A DNA stretch of 64,000 nucleotides from Pestalotiopsis fici W106-1 (lineage: Eukaryota; Ascomycota; Sordariomycetes; Amphisphaeriales; Sporocadaceae): the NCBI RefSeq assembly GCF_000516985.1, contig NW_006917091.1, positions 3,617,022 through 3,681,021 on the forward strand. Reading direction: 5' to 3'. The translations under genes were made by a program, and so were the position numbers. A model generated the notes under the pieces. The model was not told the origin of the DNA. It worked only from the letters and a program-made list of their open reading frames with translations, and did not search any database. This document shows, one piece after another, positions 44,095 to 56,764 of this stretch (within the stretch, counting starts at the first letter, position 1; the number at the start of each line of letters is the position of its first letter).

Positions 44095-46480
44095 TTACCA
44101 GAATCGTCGCTCCTTGCCCTCAAACACAAAGTTCAATGCCACTGCGATAAAGAGTGCCACGCAGAGCGTAGTTGGTCCCCATCTGTCGTAGTACTTCACC
44201 ACTCGTCGCTCCCTTATAGCAGAGCTTCGGTAGAGATATATGCCGACAGAATAGCAAAGGGACATGATGGCTAGAAGAGTGAAAATACCCGAGACAATAA
44301 AGGAAGTCTTGGTGGGCTTGACGCCAAAGTTCAGCAAAGTCACAGCAATGGTGCCAATGTAGATGGAAAACTCGAGCTAAAACATCCGGGATTAGTCGTG
44401 ACCTAAAAGAAAGACAGAACATTTTGCTTACCCAACCAAGGAACGTTCGTTCGGCAGCAAAGTAAACCTTGGGCTCAACTCTGACTGGAACGTAGATCTT
44501 CTTTCCCTTGGGTGCCTTGAACTTCTTTGTTTGAAGCTCTTGACCACCAAAGAACATGCGTTGACGATTGCTTGGACCAATGGCAGATCCACGAGGATGT
44601 GGTACCAAAGCTTTCATGACACTCAACGCGCCATTGCCAGCCGCCTTTGAATACTTCTGAGCGACTTTCGAATAGTATGTCCAGCCACCAACACGCCTAG
44701 CTTCCTCGAGGGCATCTTCTGAATCCGACTCATCGTCAGAGTCATAGAGATCATAGTCTGCATTGGCCAAGACCTCTCCCACCGTCTGGTCCTCGAGATC
44801 GGTGAGGTTGCGGGGTTGACCTCCGTTGAAGTTCGTCCGTCCATTGGACTGGTCGCCCTGTCCGTTGCGCGGGTGCTCTTCTTCATCATCCGAGTCCAGG
44901 TCATCCTCATCCTCCTCGTCAGATGTCGTACCACTAGCAGGAGACTGACCCGGCCTGCGAATACCAAAGTCCTGCACTGCTGGCTTGCGAATGTCAACGT
45001 CCATCTGTGGGAACCAGTAGGGCAGCAAATGAATGCGGTCAGGGAAGAGCGTGGCAGTTCCGTGGATAAATTTGGAGAACTTGGGAACAGCCTCGACGAG
45101 GTGACTTCCGATAAGCTGGCGGACCCATTCAGGAGGCTCCTGACCGTGCTGTGTCTGGAGCTTGACCTCTAGAACAGCATAAGGGAAGCGCTCAATATCA
45201 CTGGGGGGCAGCTGAGAAAATGGGTAGTCAATGCCGATATCCATCCGTCTCCAATTGTCACCGGAGCGCTTAGCACCGTCAAGGTTGTCTTCCCGAACCA
45301 TGGTTAGTTCTGTGTCAAGTGAGATACGAACACGAGCGTCCGCTGGCAGTTGAAAGGCTGTCCGGTTGTAGAAGGATCTGCAGACTGGCTTATAGCCCTT
45401 CTTCAAGACCGACCATTGGACCTCTTGTGCGAGTTTTTCGTCCTCTGCAATCTGTTTCTCTGACTTCTTGCCCTCCTTGCGAGCCTTTTCAAAGATGGCT
45501 CGTGGGAGAAGGTCTCCGCGCATATAGGCGTTGACGTTCTTTTCTTTGATAGAGAATCGTGCCTTGACCGAGCTTTCTCCAGTCCAGTCTTCACGATGCG
45601 TCTTCCTTTCAACAAAGATTTGGTCAGTCTGCATGCCGCCATACCATCGAAGTCGGATGGCTTCAGCTCCCTCAGTCTTCTTGAGTCGGCCCTCGTACAA
45701 CTCCCATGTTTCAGGATTATCGTAGTAGATGGACGTGATCGCGGCATCTGCGGCCTCGAATTCCTTCTTTGGGTTGAACACAAGCACTGGAAGATGCTTC
45801 AAGATGATGAGCTTGAGCTCGGTGATGTTTTCCTTGTGAACCCAGTACTTGGTCGTCTGACGCACGAAACTTCCCTGGCTTCCTCCGGCTGAACTGTCAC
45901 CCTTGACAGGGTTACCTCGTGTTCGAACAATATCGTACATTCTTGACAGTTTGACAACGTCCCTATCGTAGTCTTCCTTGAAGAAGGCCTTTTGGCTCAT
46001 CATGACGCCCCAAATCGGCTTCAGATGCTGGCCGGTGACCTTGTCATGCTTCTTGATGATCTTGAGGAAGCCGGTGTAGTTGACCTGGACGAACTTGGCA
46101 AGGTCATGGACATCGGCAATGATATCACTGAGAAACTCTTCCCTGGCAATGAACTCTTCCTCGCTCGGTCCTGCCTCGTTGGGACCGCGCTCAGCCATCC
46201 GCTTAACGAGAGCATCGACCTCTTTCTGCTCCCACATAATCCTTCGCTGGATCTCAGAGGTCTTGACCTGGGTCTTTCGATAGACCTTCTCGAGCTGGTC
46301 GTCGAGGAGCCTGACGAACTCGACCTCATCGTCATTGTCCCAGTCTGGGGTTGCGTTCGAGGACTCGGCGGCAGAGTGGGCGGTGGCCTTCTTCAGACGC
46401 TGCTTGAGAGCGTCATAGTCGATATAGTACCACTGGTACTCGGAGATGATGCTCGAACGGAGCTGCTCGCCGAACTTCAT
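44095..46480 (-). CDS. VTC4: Vacuolar transporter chaperone 4, polyphosphate polymerase
   Basis: Catalytic subunit of the VTC complex, which makes inorganic polyphosphate from ATP and moves it into the vacuole. Exons 46480-44432 and 44376-44095 (55-nt intron) give 776 residues. The SPX domain starts at [10 protein letters not shown] and keeps the inositol-pyrophosphate-binding lysines in [13 protein letters not shown] (135-147). The tunnel-shaped polymerase domain begins near residue 205. Its basic motifs are [16 protein letters not shown], and [22 protein letters not shown], followed by [10 protein letters not shown] strongly acidic stretch ([16 protein letters not shown]) precedes three C-terminal membrane helices after FLGW. 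The length and active motifs fit VTC4 rather than the inactive VTC2/3 or the SPX-lacking VTC1. The frame stays open upstream to an ATG at 46582, but SPX proteins start at MKFG. Confidence 0.94.
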
Positions 46481-47761
46481 GACAATGGTGCCGGGGCTGG
46501 CGCGCCAGTTACGAGGTGTTTTGCCGTTCCTAGTCGAGATCCAGGTCTTGGTCTTGTTGCGCACGTCTTCTACAATCAGCATGTGGTCACCATTGGTAAG
46601 ATATAATAATCAATCGAGTGCGACAAAGTTGGTGTAATATAACATAAGCACACGCGGGGGAGGGTGAAGAATTCTGGTTGCCGTACTTGTTTGTGTTTTG
46701 CAGAGACCAAGCAGTCAAAGCTTCAGAGTTGCAGCGATTGCGACAAGAGTAAGAGAAATACGGCGGCGGCAGGACGGAAGCTGGGAAAATGGCGCCTCGA
46801 CAGTTTGGGAGTCAAGTAGGTAAGTCTGATGACCAAAACCAGAGTGCACTCTCCGAATTTCGAGCTGAATGACCCGCGCTACTTTGAGGCTGTCGAATGA
46901 GAATAACAAACAGAGCAAGTCGACCGGCGCATGGGTGCCAAGTCGCTGCGAGGATAATGCATTTCATCACCCAGGCCCAGGCTGCTTAGGGCGATTTTTG
47001 AGTCCCACTAGGTCGCCCCACGAGAGCTGCAAGGTATCCAGAGATACCCGAACAGACAATTGGCCAATGGCGGTTTCGTTACACCCGCACGTGTCGAGAT
47101 GGCAACGTCAAGAGCCCCACCAAACAATAGACGTCTCTTTTTCTCATTGTCCACTCAACTGCATGAAGTTGCACACAAGAGCGGAAAATATACTTGGTGG
47201 AAGAGGACATGGGCTGGGAAAACTTCTGCCATGTTTGCATTCGCCAATTGGACGAGTACATAGAGTTAGAGACTAAGAGAGAGAGAGAGAGAGAGAAAAA
47301 TCATTACTCATGCTACGTAATTGTCAAGTGCATCAGTTAAAAACGTAAACAGTAAATTGAATGTTATTTGGACGGCACGTGCCCTGCCCTGGCAGCGGCA
47401 GCAGCAATGTTCCCTCCACGCAAGCAACGGCGCGGGTGTCCTTGCGGCATCCCGGGTGGGCATGTTACTGCATCTTGTTACGGGACATGGCAAGGTAGTA
47501 ACGCCGCCAGAGGCCGATATAGCCCCCACTAAAAATTATTATTTTGGCAGAAAGCTACCCCGCTACGGTGTCCCGCGCCGAGATAGGCAGTACGTATATA
47601 CAAAATTCCATGAAATTTTGTGAAGCATTCACGATCACTTTGCATTGGGTAACTATACAGCGCACTCACAAGGCCGCAACTTTTCACGAATAAGCCAATT
47701 CTCATCAGCAGCCTTCACACACGACCTAGAAGGAGATTTTTCGATCAGGAACGAAAGAAAA
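46481..47761. other. Divergent promoter region VTC4 / RMT2
   Basis: 1.3 kb between head-to-head genes; includes a (GA)n microsatellite at about 47275-47296. No phosphate-regulator palindrome (CACGTG) was seen with confidence close to VTC4, although CACGTGT-like sites occur near 47090 and 47378. No gene is supported. Confidence 0.5.
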
Positions 47762-49199
47762 ATGGCCGATACAAAAGACTCGCTCGAGGCGCGAATCCCT
47801 TCGACTTGCCCCTCGTCCATTTCGCAGATCCTCACCCACGCCTGGAACCATGATCTAGCCTCGCTCAAGCCCCTCCTCGACGTCCCCGGCCGAGCCAGCG
47901 TCCAGGAGCCCACGACGGGCGAGACGCCCCTGCACGCCGCGATCCGCGCTGCGGGCAACTCTTCCTCGCCCGGCAAGGACCATGATCTCGCCGCCGCCAA
48001 GGCCGTCCTCGAGGAGCTCTTCTTTAGCGGCGCCATTTGGAACGACGTCGATTCCAACAATGAGACCCCTGGTGATGTCGCCGCCCGTCTGGGCCAGGCC
48101 GAGCTGTACCAAATGTGCGTCGAAGCTGGCGTCCGCGCCGAGCTGCTCTTTGGTCTGCTCGAGGGCTACGAGGCGCTCGAGGACGACGACGACGAGGATG
48201 AGGACATGGAGGAGGCCGATGTAGAGGAGAACGGTGATGCCATCGCAGAGGATGGTGACGAGGCTCCTGAGCTCGTATCGACCAAAAAGACCTTTGAAAC
48301 CGACGGAGAGCAAGCACAAGAAGAGCAAGAGGAGACGGAAATCGTAGACTCGAACCCCGACAGAGCCTTTGCGCCACCGAAGCCCGTGACTGCCGACGAC
48401 CAAGTTACTTCAGACGAATACCTGCGCTCGAACCTGACGTACACCGACGGCAAACTCGTGGACTCATCACTCAATGGCGTGATGATGGCTTGGGAAACCG
48501 AAATCATGAAGGCCTCTGTCGAAGCACTACTTCCAGGATCCCCCGCCGGCAAGAAGATCCTCAACATTGGCTTCGGCATGGGCATCATTGACACCATGTT
48601 TGCCGAAAAGCGCCCGTCCAAGCATCATATAATTGAAGCCCATACCGAGGTTATGACATATATAAAAGGTCCTGATTGCAAGTTTGGTCAGGCATGGGAG
48701 GCTAGTGGACCGTCTGAGGGCGCTTTCAAAGTACACGAAGGACGCTGGCAAGATGTGGTAACAAAACTCATGGAGTCTGGTGAGACATACGATGCGATAT
48801 ACTTTGACACATTTGGCGAGGATTATTCTCAGCTGCGCAACTTCTTCACAGAGTCCGTTCCAGGACTGTTGGAGGAGGACGGGCGATTTGGATTCTTCAA
48901 CGGCCTTGGCGCTGATAGACAGGTCTGTTATGATGTGTACACCAAGGTAGTTGAGATGCACTTGTCTGATGCAGGCATGGATGTGGAGTGGCAAGAGATG
49001 GACGTTGACATGAAGGCTTTGGGAGAGGACGGCAAAGGTGATTGGGAAGGTGTCAAGAGGAGATATTGGACTCTCAACAGTAAGTTTTGTATTTGCGTCT
49101 TCCTTTTTTTTTTTCTTCCCTCTTTTACTTGGGTGTATTTGCAGTCTATCTAACCCACGGACAGCGTACCGCCTGCCAGTGTGCACCTTTATGGGCTAG
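47762..49199 (+). CDS. RMT2: Protein arginine N-methyltransferase 2 (delta-N-methylating)
   Basis: Monomethylates the delta nitrogen of arginine, in yeast on ribosomal protein L12. Exons 47762-49079 and 49165-49199 encode 450 residues; the small last exon adds TYRLPVCTFMG. The N-terminal part (about 20-125) resembles ankyrin repeats (ETPLHAAIRAAG, ETPGDVAARLGQAEL). A long acidic stretch follows (DDDDEDEDMEEADVEE). The SAM-binding core starts with KILNIGFGMGIIDTMF (motif I), then HHIIEAHTEV (motif II region) and YDAIYFDTFGEDYSQL. This order, with motif I GFGMGIID and the ankyrin region, is diagnostic of RMT2 rather than of PRMT1-like enzymes. The frame continues upstream of the ATG but without another ATG. 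Its 3' end faces hexokinase at a distance of 140 bp. Confidence 0.93.
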
Positions 49200-49339
49200 C
49201 TCCGTTTCAGTCAATCTCGACTCGAATACAAAGACGGAAGCCATATTTGCACCCGATGCCTTGGATGATACCCTATTTTCAAAACGCTCTACGTAGCCCA
49301 GACAACTATCCCAAAGATTCATCATGATCTGCCAATGAC

Positions 49340-51820
49340 TTATTTGAAGTGCTCGGGGTGGAGGATACCAGCAAGGTTTCCAGCGTTGACTCTCTTGAGT
49401 GTCAACGCTGCAATCAGAGCAGCACCCACACCACTACCGTCCTCGGCGGCGAGGATCTCGATAGGGTCTTCCTCCCGCAAACTCTTCTTGGCAGGCCAGT
49501 CAAGAATCTCCTTGAGTGCCTGAGCACCACGAGCCTTGAAGTGGGGATACTTGTTGAAGACGGAGCCGTCAGCGCCAACGTGGCATGAAGAGAAGTTCTT
49601 CTTCTTGCAAATGGCAGCGACACCGCACGCGGAAAGACGAGCAGCACGTGTGCCGATCAGTTCAGCTGTACGACGGATGAGCTCGAGCTCAGGACGGGTG
49701 GTTGCAATGCTGAGCTTATCAGAGAACAAATCAGCAGTCTCCTGCAAGTTCTCAAAGGGGTCACTGGATAGACTGTGTTAGCTACATCGCTCCATCAATA
49801 AAGTCTGGCAATGTATGACTCACTCCTCGATAGCCGAAAGGAAGGATGCGTCCAGGCTGTAAGGTCTGCGAAGCTTCTTAATATCCTGGCCCTCGAAAAT
49901 GTGGACATCCTTGTTGTCGTGAAGGTCAACCAGGACCAGTCGGAAGATCTCGCCCAGGTAGAGACCTGCGATCATCTTCTCGAATGCCTGCTGTCCAGGT
50001 CTGGGTGACTCCTTGTCAATGATGATATCGTAAGGCGTCCGCGGCAGGACCTTGTGCTCGTTGTCAAAGGCACCCCATTCGCAGTTGATAGCCATGGGGC
50101 AGTCTGGAGGCAGGTTCATGTGAGCCAGCTTGGGGATGGCGCCACAAGTCTCCATGTATGCTGCGTTGCAGCCTGTGCCAAAGATACAGCCAATGACCAT
50201 CTTAGGATCCGTGTAGGCCGAAGCAATGAGTGTACCGGTGGTATCGTTGATCAAGGCAGAGACCTTAATGGGTACCTTGCGCGATTCGAGAGCGGCCTCC
50301 AACATGGGGACAACGTTGTTGCCCTCGACGCCGTCAATGTCAAAACCCTTGGTCCACCGCTGCAGGATACCCTCGTCGATGTAGTTCTGGGTTGCCGGGT
50401 ATGAGAAGGTGAAACCAAGCGGGATCTTCTCGGCGTCTGGTGGCAGCTCTCCGTGGTGAGTGTCAATGAATTGTTGAAGGCAGTCGGCAATATATTCCCA
50501 CAGCTCTTCCGACTCTCCGGTCTTGAGCTCCTCGGGCATACGGTACTTGGACTGGATGATGTCGAATTCCGACTTGTTATCCGTCAGGGTGATCTCACAC
50601 ACACGCAAGTTCGTACCGCCCATATCCAAGGCCAAATAAGTACCCGTCTCGTAGCCATCAGGGAAAGCCATGACCCACGTCGGGTTCATTGGCTAACAGC
50701 AAGAAGTCAGTTATCAGTCATTTTCTGTGGGTTCTCGCCAGGCTTTCACCTACAATGCTACCACCCTCAACGCTCAGACCTACGACAGTTAGCCTCGTTT
50801 AGTAGACCCTGCTTGGGTTTCGCGTACCTTTCTCAAGCTCCGAGACAAAGTGGTCGGTGATCTGCTTGAGCTTGGTCGTGTCGACAGTGAACTGCTGCTC
50901 CAGCTTTTTAATCTCTTGCAGCAGGTCCTTGGGGACATCTGCCATGGATCCTGTAACAGTGTTGTTAGTGTGACAATGGGCAACACAGACAGCACAAGCA
51001 ACAACCATGATGATATGTATGCCTCCTGGTCGTGGCACCACCAGCAGGCTCCCATTTCCAAAGACTCAATGAACTATGGCTCAAGTGAAGAGGACGTGCG
51101 GATTGAGGTCGGTCTGGCACTTGAGGATGTGTGGATGCAGGGCGTGCGGTTTGGGGCCGCACTGGCGGTTGCTGAAGGGCAAGCATAGTGAACAATGGTG
51201 GGAATGGTGAGGTATGAATGTGATCTTCTGTTTACAAAATGTTCCTCATGTATGTTCAATGTTTGCGTAGGGCGTGAATCTTGTGATTATAGGGGTGGGC
51301 AAAGGAGGAATTGGATCGAGGACTGGAGATTGTGTGCGAAGTTGAGCAGAGTCGAAATCCAATTCGAAACCGTCCTTCTCTCCGTCCCAAGGAAGGCTCG
51401 ACCCGTGGTATACATATCTGCTCGCAGGACTTTGCCAGCAACCACGCATGTCTTCCACGTGGTGGAGTTGCGACTTCCATCCTGACGTAAAAGAGCAAGT
51501 ATCACAGATCTCGCTAGTAGTCTTGATCGCGGTGCTTCTATCAGGTTCGATCCTTGCAATTGAAGAATTGCAATGGTAGAGTAAGGTCTGGGATCCGGAG
51601 AGAATCCTCCTGGGACCCATTATACGTATTCAGCCCTGTGCCCCTTGGACATCACGCCAAAGTGATATAAGAGCTCTCAGTTCCAGAAGTCCCGAGAATA
51701 GGCTGCTTTCATCCGGCCTGCCGGTGGGCATTCGTGTAACGCGGTGGGACGCATGCAGGCAAAAAAGCAGATATACTTACCCTTGCGGGATGGGGGCTTG
51801 CGAGGACCTAGGCCAACCAT
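49340..51820 (-). CDS. Hexokinase
   Basis: Phosphorylates glucose and other hexoses at the entry of glycolysis. Five exons: 51820-51781, 50950-50828, 50779-50754 (26 nt), 50692-49824 and 49763-49340, in total 493 residues. Introns are 830, 48, 61 and 60 nt. Exon 1 encodes MVGLGPRKPPSRK only, which joins to GSMADVPKDLL. This matches the N-terminus of yeast Hxk2 in spacing, including the RKGSM phosphorylation/Mig1-contact peptide. Motifs are the phosphate-1 region LALDMGGTNLRV, the sugar-binding region PLGFTFSYPA, VSALINDTTGTLIASAY with the catalytic Asp, IFGTGCNAAYME, NCEWGAFD, and the ATP-site AEDGSGVGAALIAAL. These fit hexokinase rather than glucokinase or the catalytically dead XprF/HXK-like proteins, since catalytic and sugar ligands are intact. 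Confidence 0.95.
50951..51780 (-). other. Long first intron of the hexokinase gene
   Basis: 830 nt from a GTAAGT donor at 51780 to a TTACAG acceptor at 50951, with a CTAAC branch site 15-20 nt before it. It is 10 times the usual intron of this window. A start at the ATG only six bases inside exon 2 would give an enzyme without the N-terminal peptide. The intron has no convincing frame of its own. Confidence 0.85.
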
Positions 51821-53343
51821 TTTGAAGAGTCTCGAAAGTTGTAGTTAAAAATAAAATGTCTGTTTGGATATGGGAGAAATCCTCACGGGTCAGCAATTGT
51901 GTTGTTTTAAACTGGCTGGCTTGCCTGGATGACGCAAGACTTGTGGTTGATACCCACCTGGGAGGATCGGACCGGTTATATGATCGGACCTTTAAAGCAA
52001 TTGGCAAGATTTGCAAGTACGTATGCCCAGTCAGACAAGAGAGATCAAGATTGAGATGCAAGCAATGAATCCCGAGGTGAATATGTATGAAGGATCGTTC
52101 CTCTTACTCAGCCTATCGGGTTTGGTTGTGGTTTTTTTATTTCTCAAGGTGGGATGAAGTTTTGAGTGTGCTGGGTTTTTGATGAGGGGTACGAGCTCAG
52201 GTCTGTCAATCTTCTATTATTACGGAATAAGGTTGGTTCAACGACTTGTGTCAGTCCAAGGCATTCTAGCTCCCGGCGTCCGAGTGGGAACCACACGGAC
52301 CAGACTCGGCCAGAAGCAGCCCAAGGAACCAATGTTGAGCCCAGCTTTTGCTTTACGGATACCAATTGGTCTTGTCAATCAGCCCAGCAAAGCGCCGGAA
52401 AGCTCGCTGATTCCTAAGGGGGGAGCTGGCAAGCTGCTTCAGGCCCTACCTATGGACCCCGGTAGGTGGGTCTTCTCATCAACTCCCATCAGGTTGTTAG
52501 TCAGGCGGTGTGGTGAGAGATATATCGGGTGTTTTGTTCTCACGTTTGTCTCAAGGTTTTCTGATGCCATGGCACTTGCTGCCTGGTCAGTTGGACGCGG
52601 AGCTACCTGCATATGCTTACTTGTACGCATATGGATGGTACATCGTTGCAGCTTGGATGAGTAAGTGACCACGAACTCAAGATATATATGTAATTCCAGG
52701 TGAGGCAATACCCAGATGAGCTCTTGTGCGTCTCAAGTTGTGCTTTTGTTGTGTAGAGGTCAGGGCCTAATCTAGTCTAGTCGAGGCAATTTAGCTATTA
52801 TATTCAAGCTCATGTCACTGATGTTGCATAAAGGCCGTGGAATTCTCTGGCATTCGATCATCAAAAAAGCTACATTACCGAGCATGCCTTACGACAACGG
52901 GATTCTCCAGAACATTGGAAGGTGCATGCACATTGCCCCGCGCCATTGGAACACGGGAGTCGGGCGGGACACATGCTGGGCAGCCCCGACGCACATGTGT
53001 AGGTACCTTGTATCTGTGGGGGTCACTTGCCGTTATCGATAACTGTTCACCTTGCTGAAAGACGGTTAGCGCAGGGAGTGAGCTTGCCGGAACAAACTAA
53101 ATCCCACGTTTCGTCCAGCAAGAAGCAACGTAAGCTCTTTGGGGTCTGGCCAGCTGTGCTGTAATAGTACGCGTAGCTGTCTCTAAAGCCAGTTTGCCAA
53201 GACATGTTGATGAACCCATCTCATCACGAATTGTTGAAGCATTGATTTCTGCAATTCACTTTTCCCCCCTCCCCTTCGTTCACACCAATCGCAATTATCT
53301 GGGGTCGCTCCATGGTTGAGCGCTCCTTGCGAAGGTTTTCATC
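51821..53343. other. Intergenic region between hexokinase and OST1
   Basis: Divergent promoters. A 161-codon frame (52179-52664) has no similarity that I recognise and poor start context. Pyrimidine-rich DNA (TTCCCCCCTCCCC) lies just upstream of OST1 near 53265. Confidence 0.5.
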
Positions 53344-54931
53344 ATGAAGTCGGTCGCAGCTCTCGCCGTTGGCCTTCTCTCGCTCCTTTCCTCCACAACC
53401 GCCATCACCAACGTCGCCGGCCCATCAGTATCCAAGGTCACCCTGCCATCAACCTTCAAGCCATCGCAGGTGTTTAAGAACGCTAATCTCGTTCACGTCA
53501 TCTCTTTGGAAAAGAACTTTGCCAAGGAGTCGATCAATGTCGTTATTGAGAATGTCTCCGAAGATCCCCAGACCGAGTACTTCCTGCCCTTCACCAGCGA
53601 CCAGATGGAAAGAATCGGCGGAATTGAGGTGAAGGATCGCAAGGACTCGACCCTCACTGGATTCGGCATCGATGCCGTCGAGTTTGACCCTCTCAGGTAA
53701 ACCAAACGCTCTGGCGCATTGTAACTGCGTAGCTTACATATTCGCAGCGATACTCAGTTCTACCGAATCCAACTTCCCAAGGCGATCGAACCTAAGGCTC
53801 AGCAGACCCTGGGCATCTCATTCTACTTCCTCAAGGCGTACACCCCTCTTCCAGCGGCAATTGAGCAATCTGACAAGCAATACCTCGTCTACCCCTTCTC
53901 CGCATATGCTCACTCTGCCTACCCAACATTGAAGCAGAAGACAGAGGTCAAATTCTCCTCGGGCGACATTCCTGACTACACCAAGATTGCAGGCAGTGGT
54001 GACATCAAGGAGTTCCCTGAGAAGCAGGGATCGAAGCTCATCTATGGACCATTCCCCGAAGTCCCGGCTGGCGCTGTCTCTCCTGTCCTGGTTCGCTTCG
54101 AGTTCACCAAGCCAGTCACTCACGTCTCGTTGCTAGAACGTGACGTTGAGGTCAGCCACTGGGGTGGCAACGTTGCTTTCGAGGAGCGCTACACTCTATT
54201 CAACAGGGGTGCCAACCTGTCTACTCTCTTCAACCGCGTCAAATGGGCGCAGTCCCAGTACTTTAACCCTCAATCATACGCTCTCAGGGAGATGAAGTTC
54301 AGCCTACCGGGCGGCAGCAAGGATGCATACTTTACGGATGTTATTGGCAACGTTTCGACCTCTCGCTTCCGGTCTAACAGACGTGAGGCGTCGCTTGAGA
54401 TCAAGCCTCGCTACCCCATTTTTGGTGGCTGGAAATACCCCTTTACGATTGGCTGGAATTTGGATTCCAAGAACTTCCTGAAGAAGAAGTCTGGCGATGG
54501 CTACCTGCTCAAGGTTCCATTCCTCGAGGGTCCTAAGCAGGCCGAGGGCGTTGAGTACGAGCAGATTCTTCTGCGAGTACTGCTGCCTGAAGGTGCTGAG
54601 TGAGTTTTGTCTGCAACCAGAAGAAAATGGGACATGACTAATATTCAAAAACAGGAACGTCAAGTACTTTACCTCCATCCCCGAATCCTCCATCATCGAG
54701 TCGACCGTCGACCGCCAAAACACATACCTCGACACCATCGGCCGCACAGTTCTTACACTCAAGGCCCGCAATATCCCGGATGAGTTCCGGGACCGGGAGC
54801 TCTATATCTCGTACGACTACTCGTTCATTGCCAGCCTCCGCAAGCCTTTTGTCATCTTTGGAAGCGTGATTTCTGTCTTTGTTGGAACTTGGCTGCTCTC
54901 CAAGGTTGAGGTCAAGTTCTCGACCAAATAA
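53344..54931 (+). CDS. OST1: Oligosaccharyltransferase subunit OST1 (ribophorin I)
   Basis: Essential non-catalytic subunit of the ER complex that transfers the lipid-linked glycan to Asn in nascent proteins. Exons 53344-53696, 53748-54599 and 54655-54931 (introns 51 and 55 nt) give 493 residues. A signal peptide (MKSVAALAVGLLSLLSSTTA) is followed by the luminal part. Family motifs include YFLPFTSDQ, the SLLERDVEVSHWGGNVAFEERYTLFNRGA segment, RPIFGGWKY-like PRYPIFGGWKYPFTIGW, and EQILLRVLLPEGAENVK. A single membrane helix near the C-terminus (FVIFGSVISVFVGTWLL) leads to a short cytosolic KVEVKFSTK tail. Both introns fall in phase 2 and restore conserved sequence (LRSDTQF, GAENVK). Confidence 0.95.
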
Positions 54932-56764
54932 AAGGAGAATGGTTGTAATTGTATGTAAATCAAATGACCTTTGCGAAACAATTCGCAAGTACCCACCAGC
55001 ATTAGGGTAGCTGAGAGGGGGAAAATAGAGAGACAAATGACATGATGATACTTTGATTCCCATGTTTGTATAGTGCTTGACTGGGTTCACGAGACTCGGC
55101 GTTTCTTTCAACAGAGTACATGGCATTGGGTGATACGAGAACAACTGCTTTCTGCCAAACTACATTAAGAAGAGCCCATACGCTAGAGTAGAAATGGACT
55201 GACTGGGCAGCCAAAATTTCAAACAGCATCAGAAAAAGATCAATCATACTGAACAGATATCATGCAAGGCTGCAAATATTCAATCATGGTGAGACTCGTG
55301 TGATCTCTGCGCCTCAGCACCGCAATGTTTAGCGACGCCCAACGCCCGGCTGTCAGGGTCCAGGGGTCCTTTTTTGGTGCGTGACAGAGCGGGAGCAAGT
55401 TGTCGAAAGGCGGAAACTCCACTACTAACAGCAGCCCACACAAACCGATCGCTTGCCTATCGGGCGGATCTGCACGCTGACGTCGCTGCGCCATCATAGG
55501 CTCAAAAGACGGGCAATCCCATACTGGGCATATGGTGGGATACAACGACAAAGGTTGCAAGGAACACCTCAAAATTCAACCAAAGTGCATAAACGGTGCG
55601 TGGCTCGGCTGCAGCGTTTCATCATTCTTATTCCCTGGACTATAATTGAAAGTCATGATCATAATGATTCCCACGCTTGAAGAACTGAAGTATCTCGTGT
55701 TGACGATAAGTCGATTTGACTGACAAGAGTAGACAGACTGCAGAAGAGTCTCTTTTCACGGACACGAGGACTGTGGCAACTCCTTTTTTTGCCCATCGAG
55801 TGTCTCTCTCAAGTCTCACCTTGGATACAGTAGCGCTCTCCACATCCAGTGTCATGAGGTGAGCTACAAACTGACTGCGACCTAATGAGGCTCTGTTGGT
55901 AGCTTACCTAGGTATGCTTGCCTGGCCTCATCATCGATCCGATTGCAACCAAGGCAATGCGGCCCGCCAAGATGTGGTTGGATTCTAGTGTACAGTGTAC
56001 TGTAGGGAAACCAGGTTGTGCAACGCTCTAAACGCCTAGGTCTTTGGCAAGGGGGAATCGTTCCAATCCTGGCATTGCATACACTAAAAGATAGGCGAAC
56101 GTGAGTCCTGAGTAATGTACAGAGTAGTTATTCTACAGTTGGCGAGGGCTTTCTGGGCACACCACATATAGGAGGTGCATACCTAGCCGACCCAGCGACT
56201 CCGTGCCGAGCCTTGTTCGAGAAAAACCTGGTGGTGTGTCTGGTCACTTTTGTTCCAACCCTCCTCCTTCTGGGCTGTGTTTGGTGGGAATAACCCGATC
56301 CTCTCGGTCTGGAGCGAGGGATACCCCAGGTTGTCATGGTCCAGGCAAAGGAGGGCCAAGGTCAGAAGTCTACAACATGGGCGTATCTAGGTGGATAAAT
56401 ATACGAAGAATGCCCGCCTCCATGCTTCGCTTTGAACTTTCCATTTATAAAATCAATCTGATCTTTAATTTCAAATAAAGATCGATCCGTTGAACTATCT
56501 TGCTTGTCAAAAGCCCAGAATAGCTCAAGCCCCCCCAGCAGATCGTCAGGTCCCGATCCAAAGTCTATTACTCCGAACCCCACTATCCCATTACCCTCCC
56601 GAGTCACCACCGGTTGCCGATATATAAACTGAAAGGCGCTCGCTGGACATTCCCCAAGCAACACTGAACAAGGGCTTTCGTGGTATATACGAGCCTTTCA
56701 TAACAATTTGTACCCGAACTTACGTTTCCCATCTCCTTGGTCAACGACACAAAAAAAATCCACC
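54932..56764. other. Intergenic region
   Basis: Downstream of OST1 and upstream of the His-rich mini-protein. Only short unsupported frames exist. A TATA box is noted separately at 56621. Confidence 0.5.
56621..56628 (+). promoter_or_regulatory. TATA box of the His-rich mini-gene
   Basis: TATATAAA, 137 bp before ATG 56765 and at a fitting distance for a short leader. A strong TATA is unusual for genes in this window and fits an inducible gene. Confidence 0.5.

Noticed and set aside
46481..46582. N-terminal extension of VTC4 from ATG 46582
   Set aside because: SPX domains begin at MKFG; the extra 34 residues have no family counterpart. They are probably leader sequence.
45992..46606. 204-codon plus-strand frame
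   Set aside because: Antisense to the SPX domain of VTC4; Leu/Asp/Val-rich shadow.
51540..51556. tRNA-like B box (GGTTCGATCC)
   Set aside because: It lacks a matching T-stem, A box and acceptor stem. No cloverleaf could be built.
52179..52664. 161-codon plus-strand frame
   Set aside because: No similarity, start context poor, codon use unlike neighbours.
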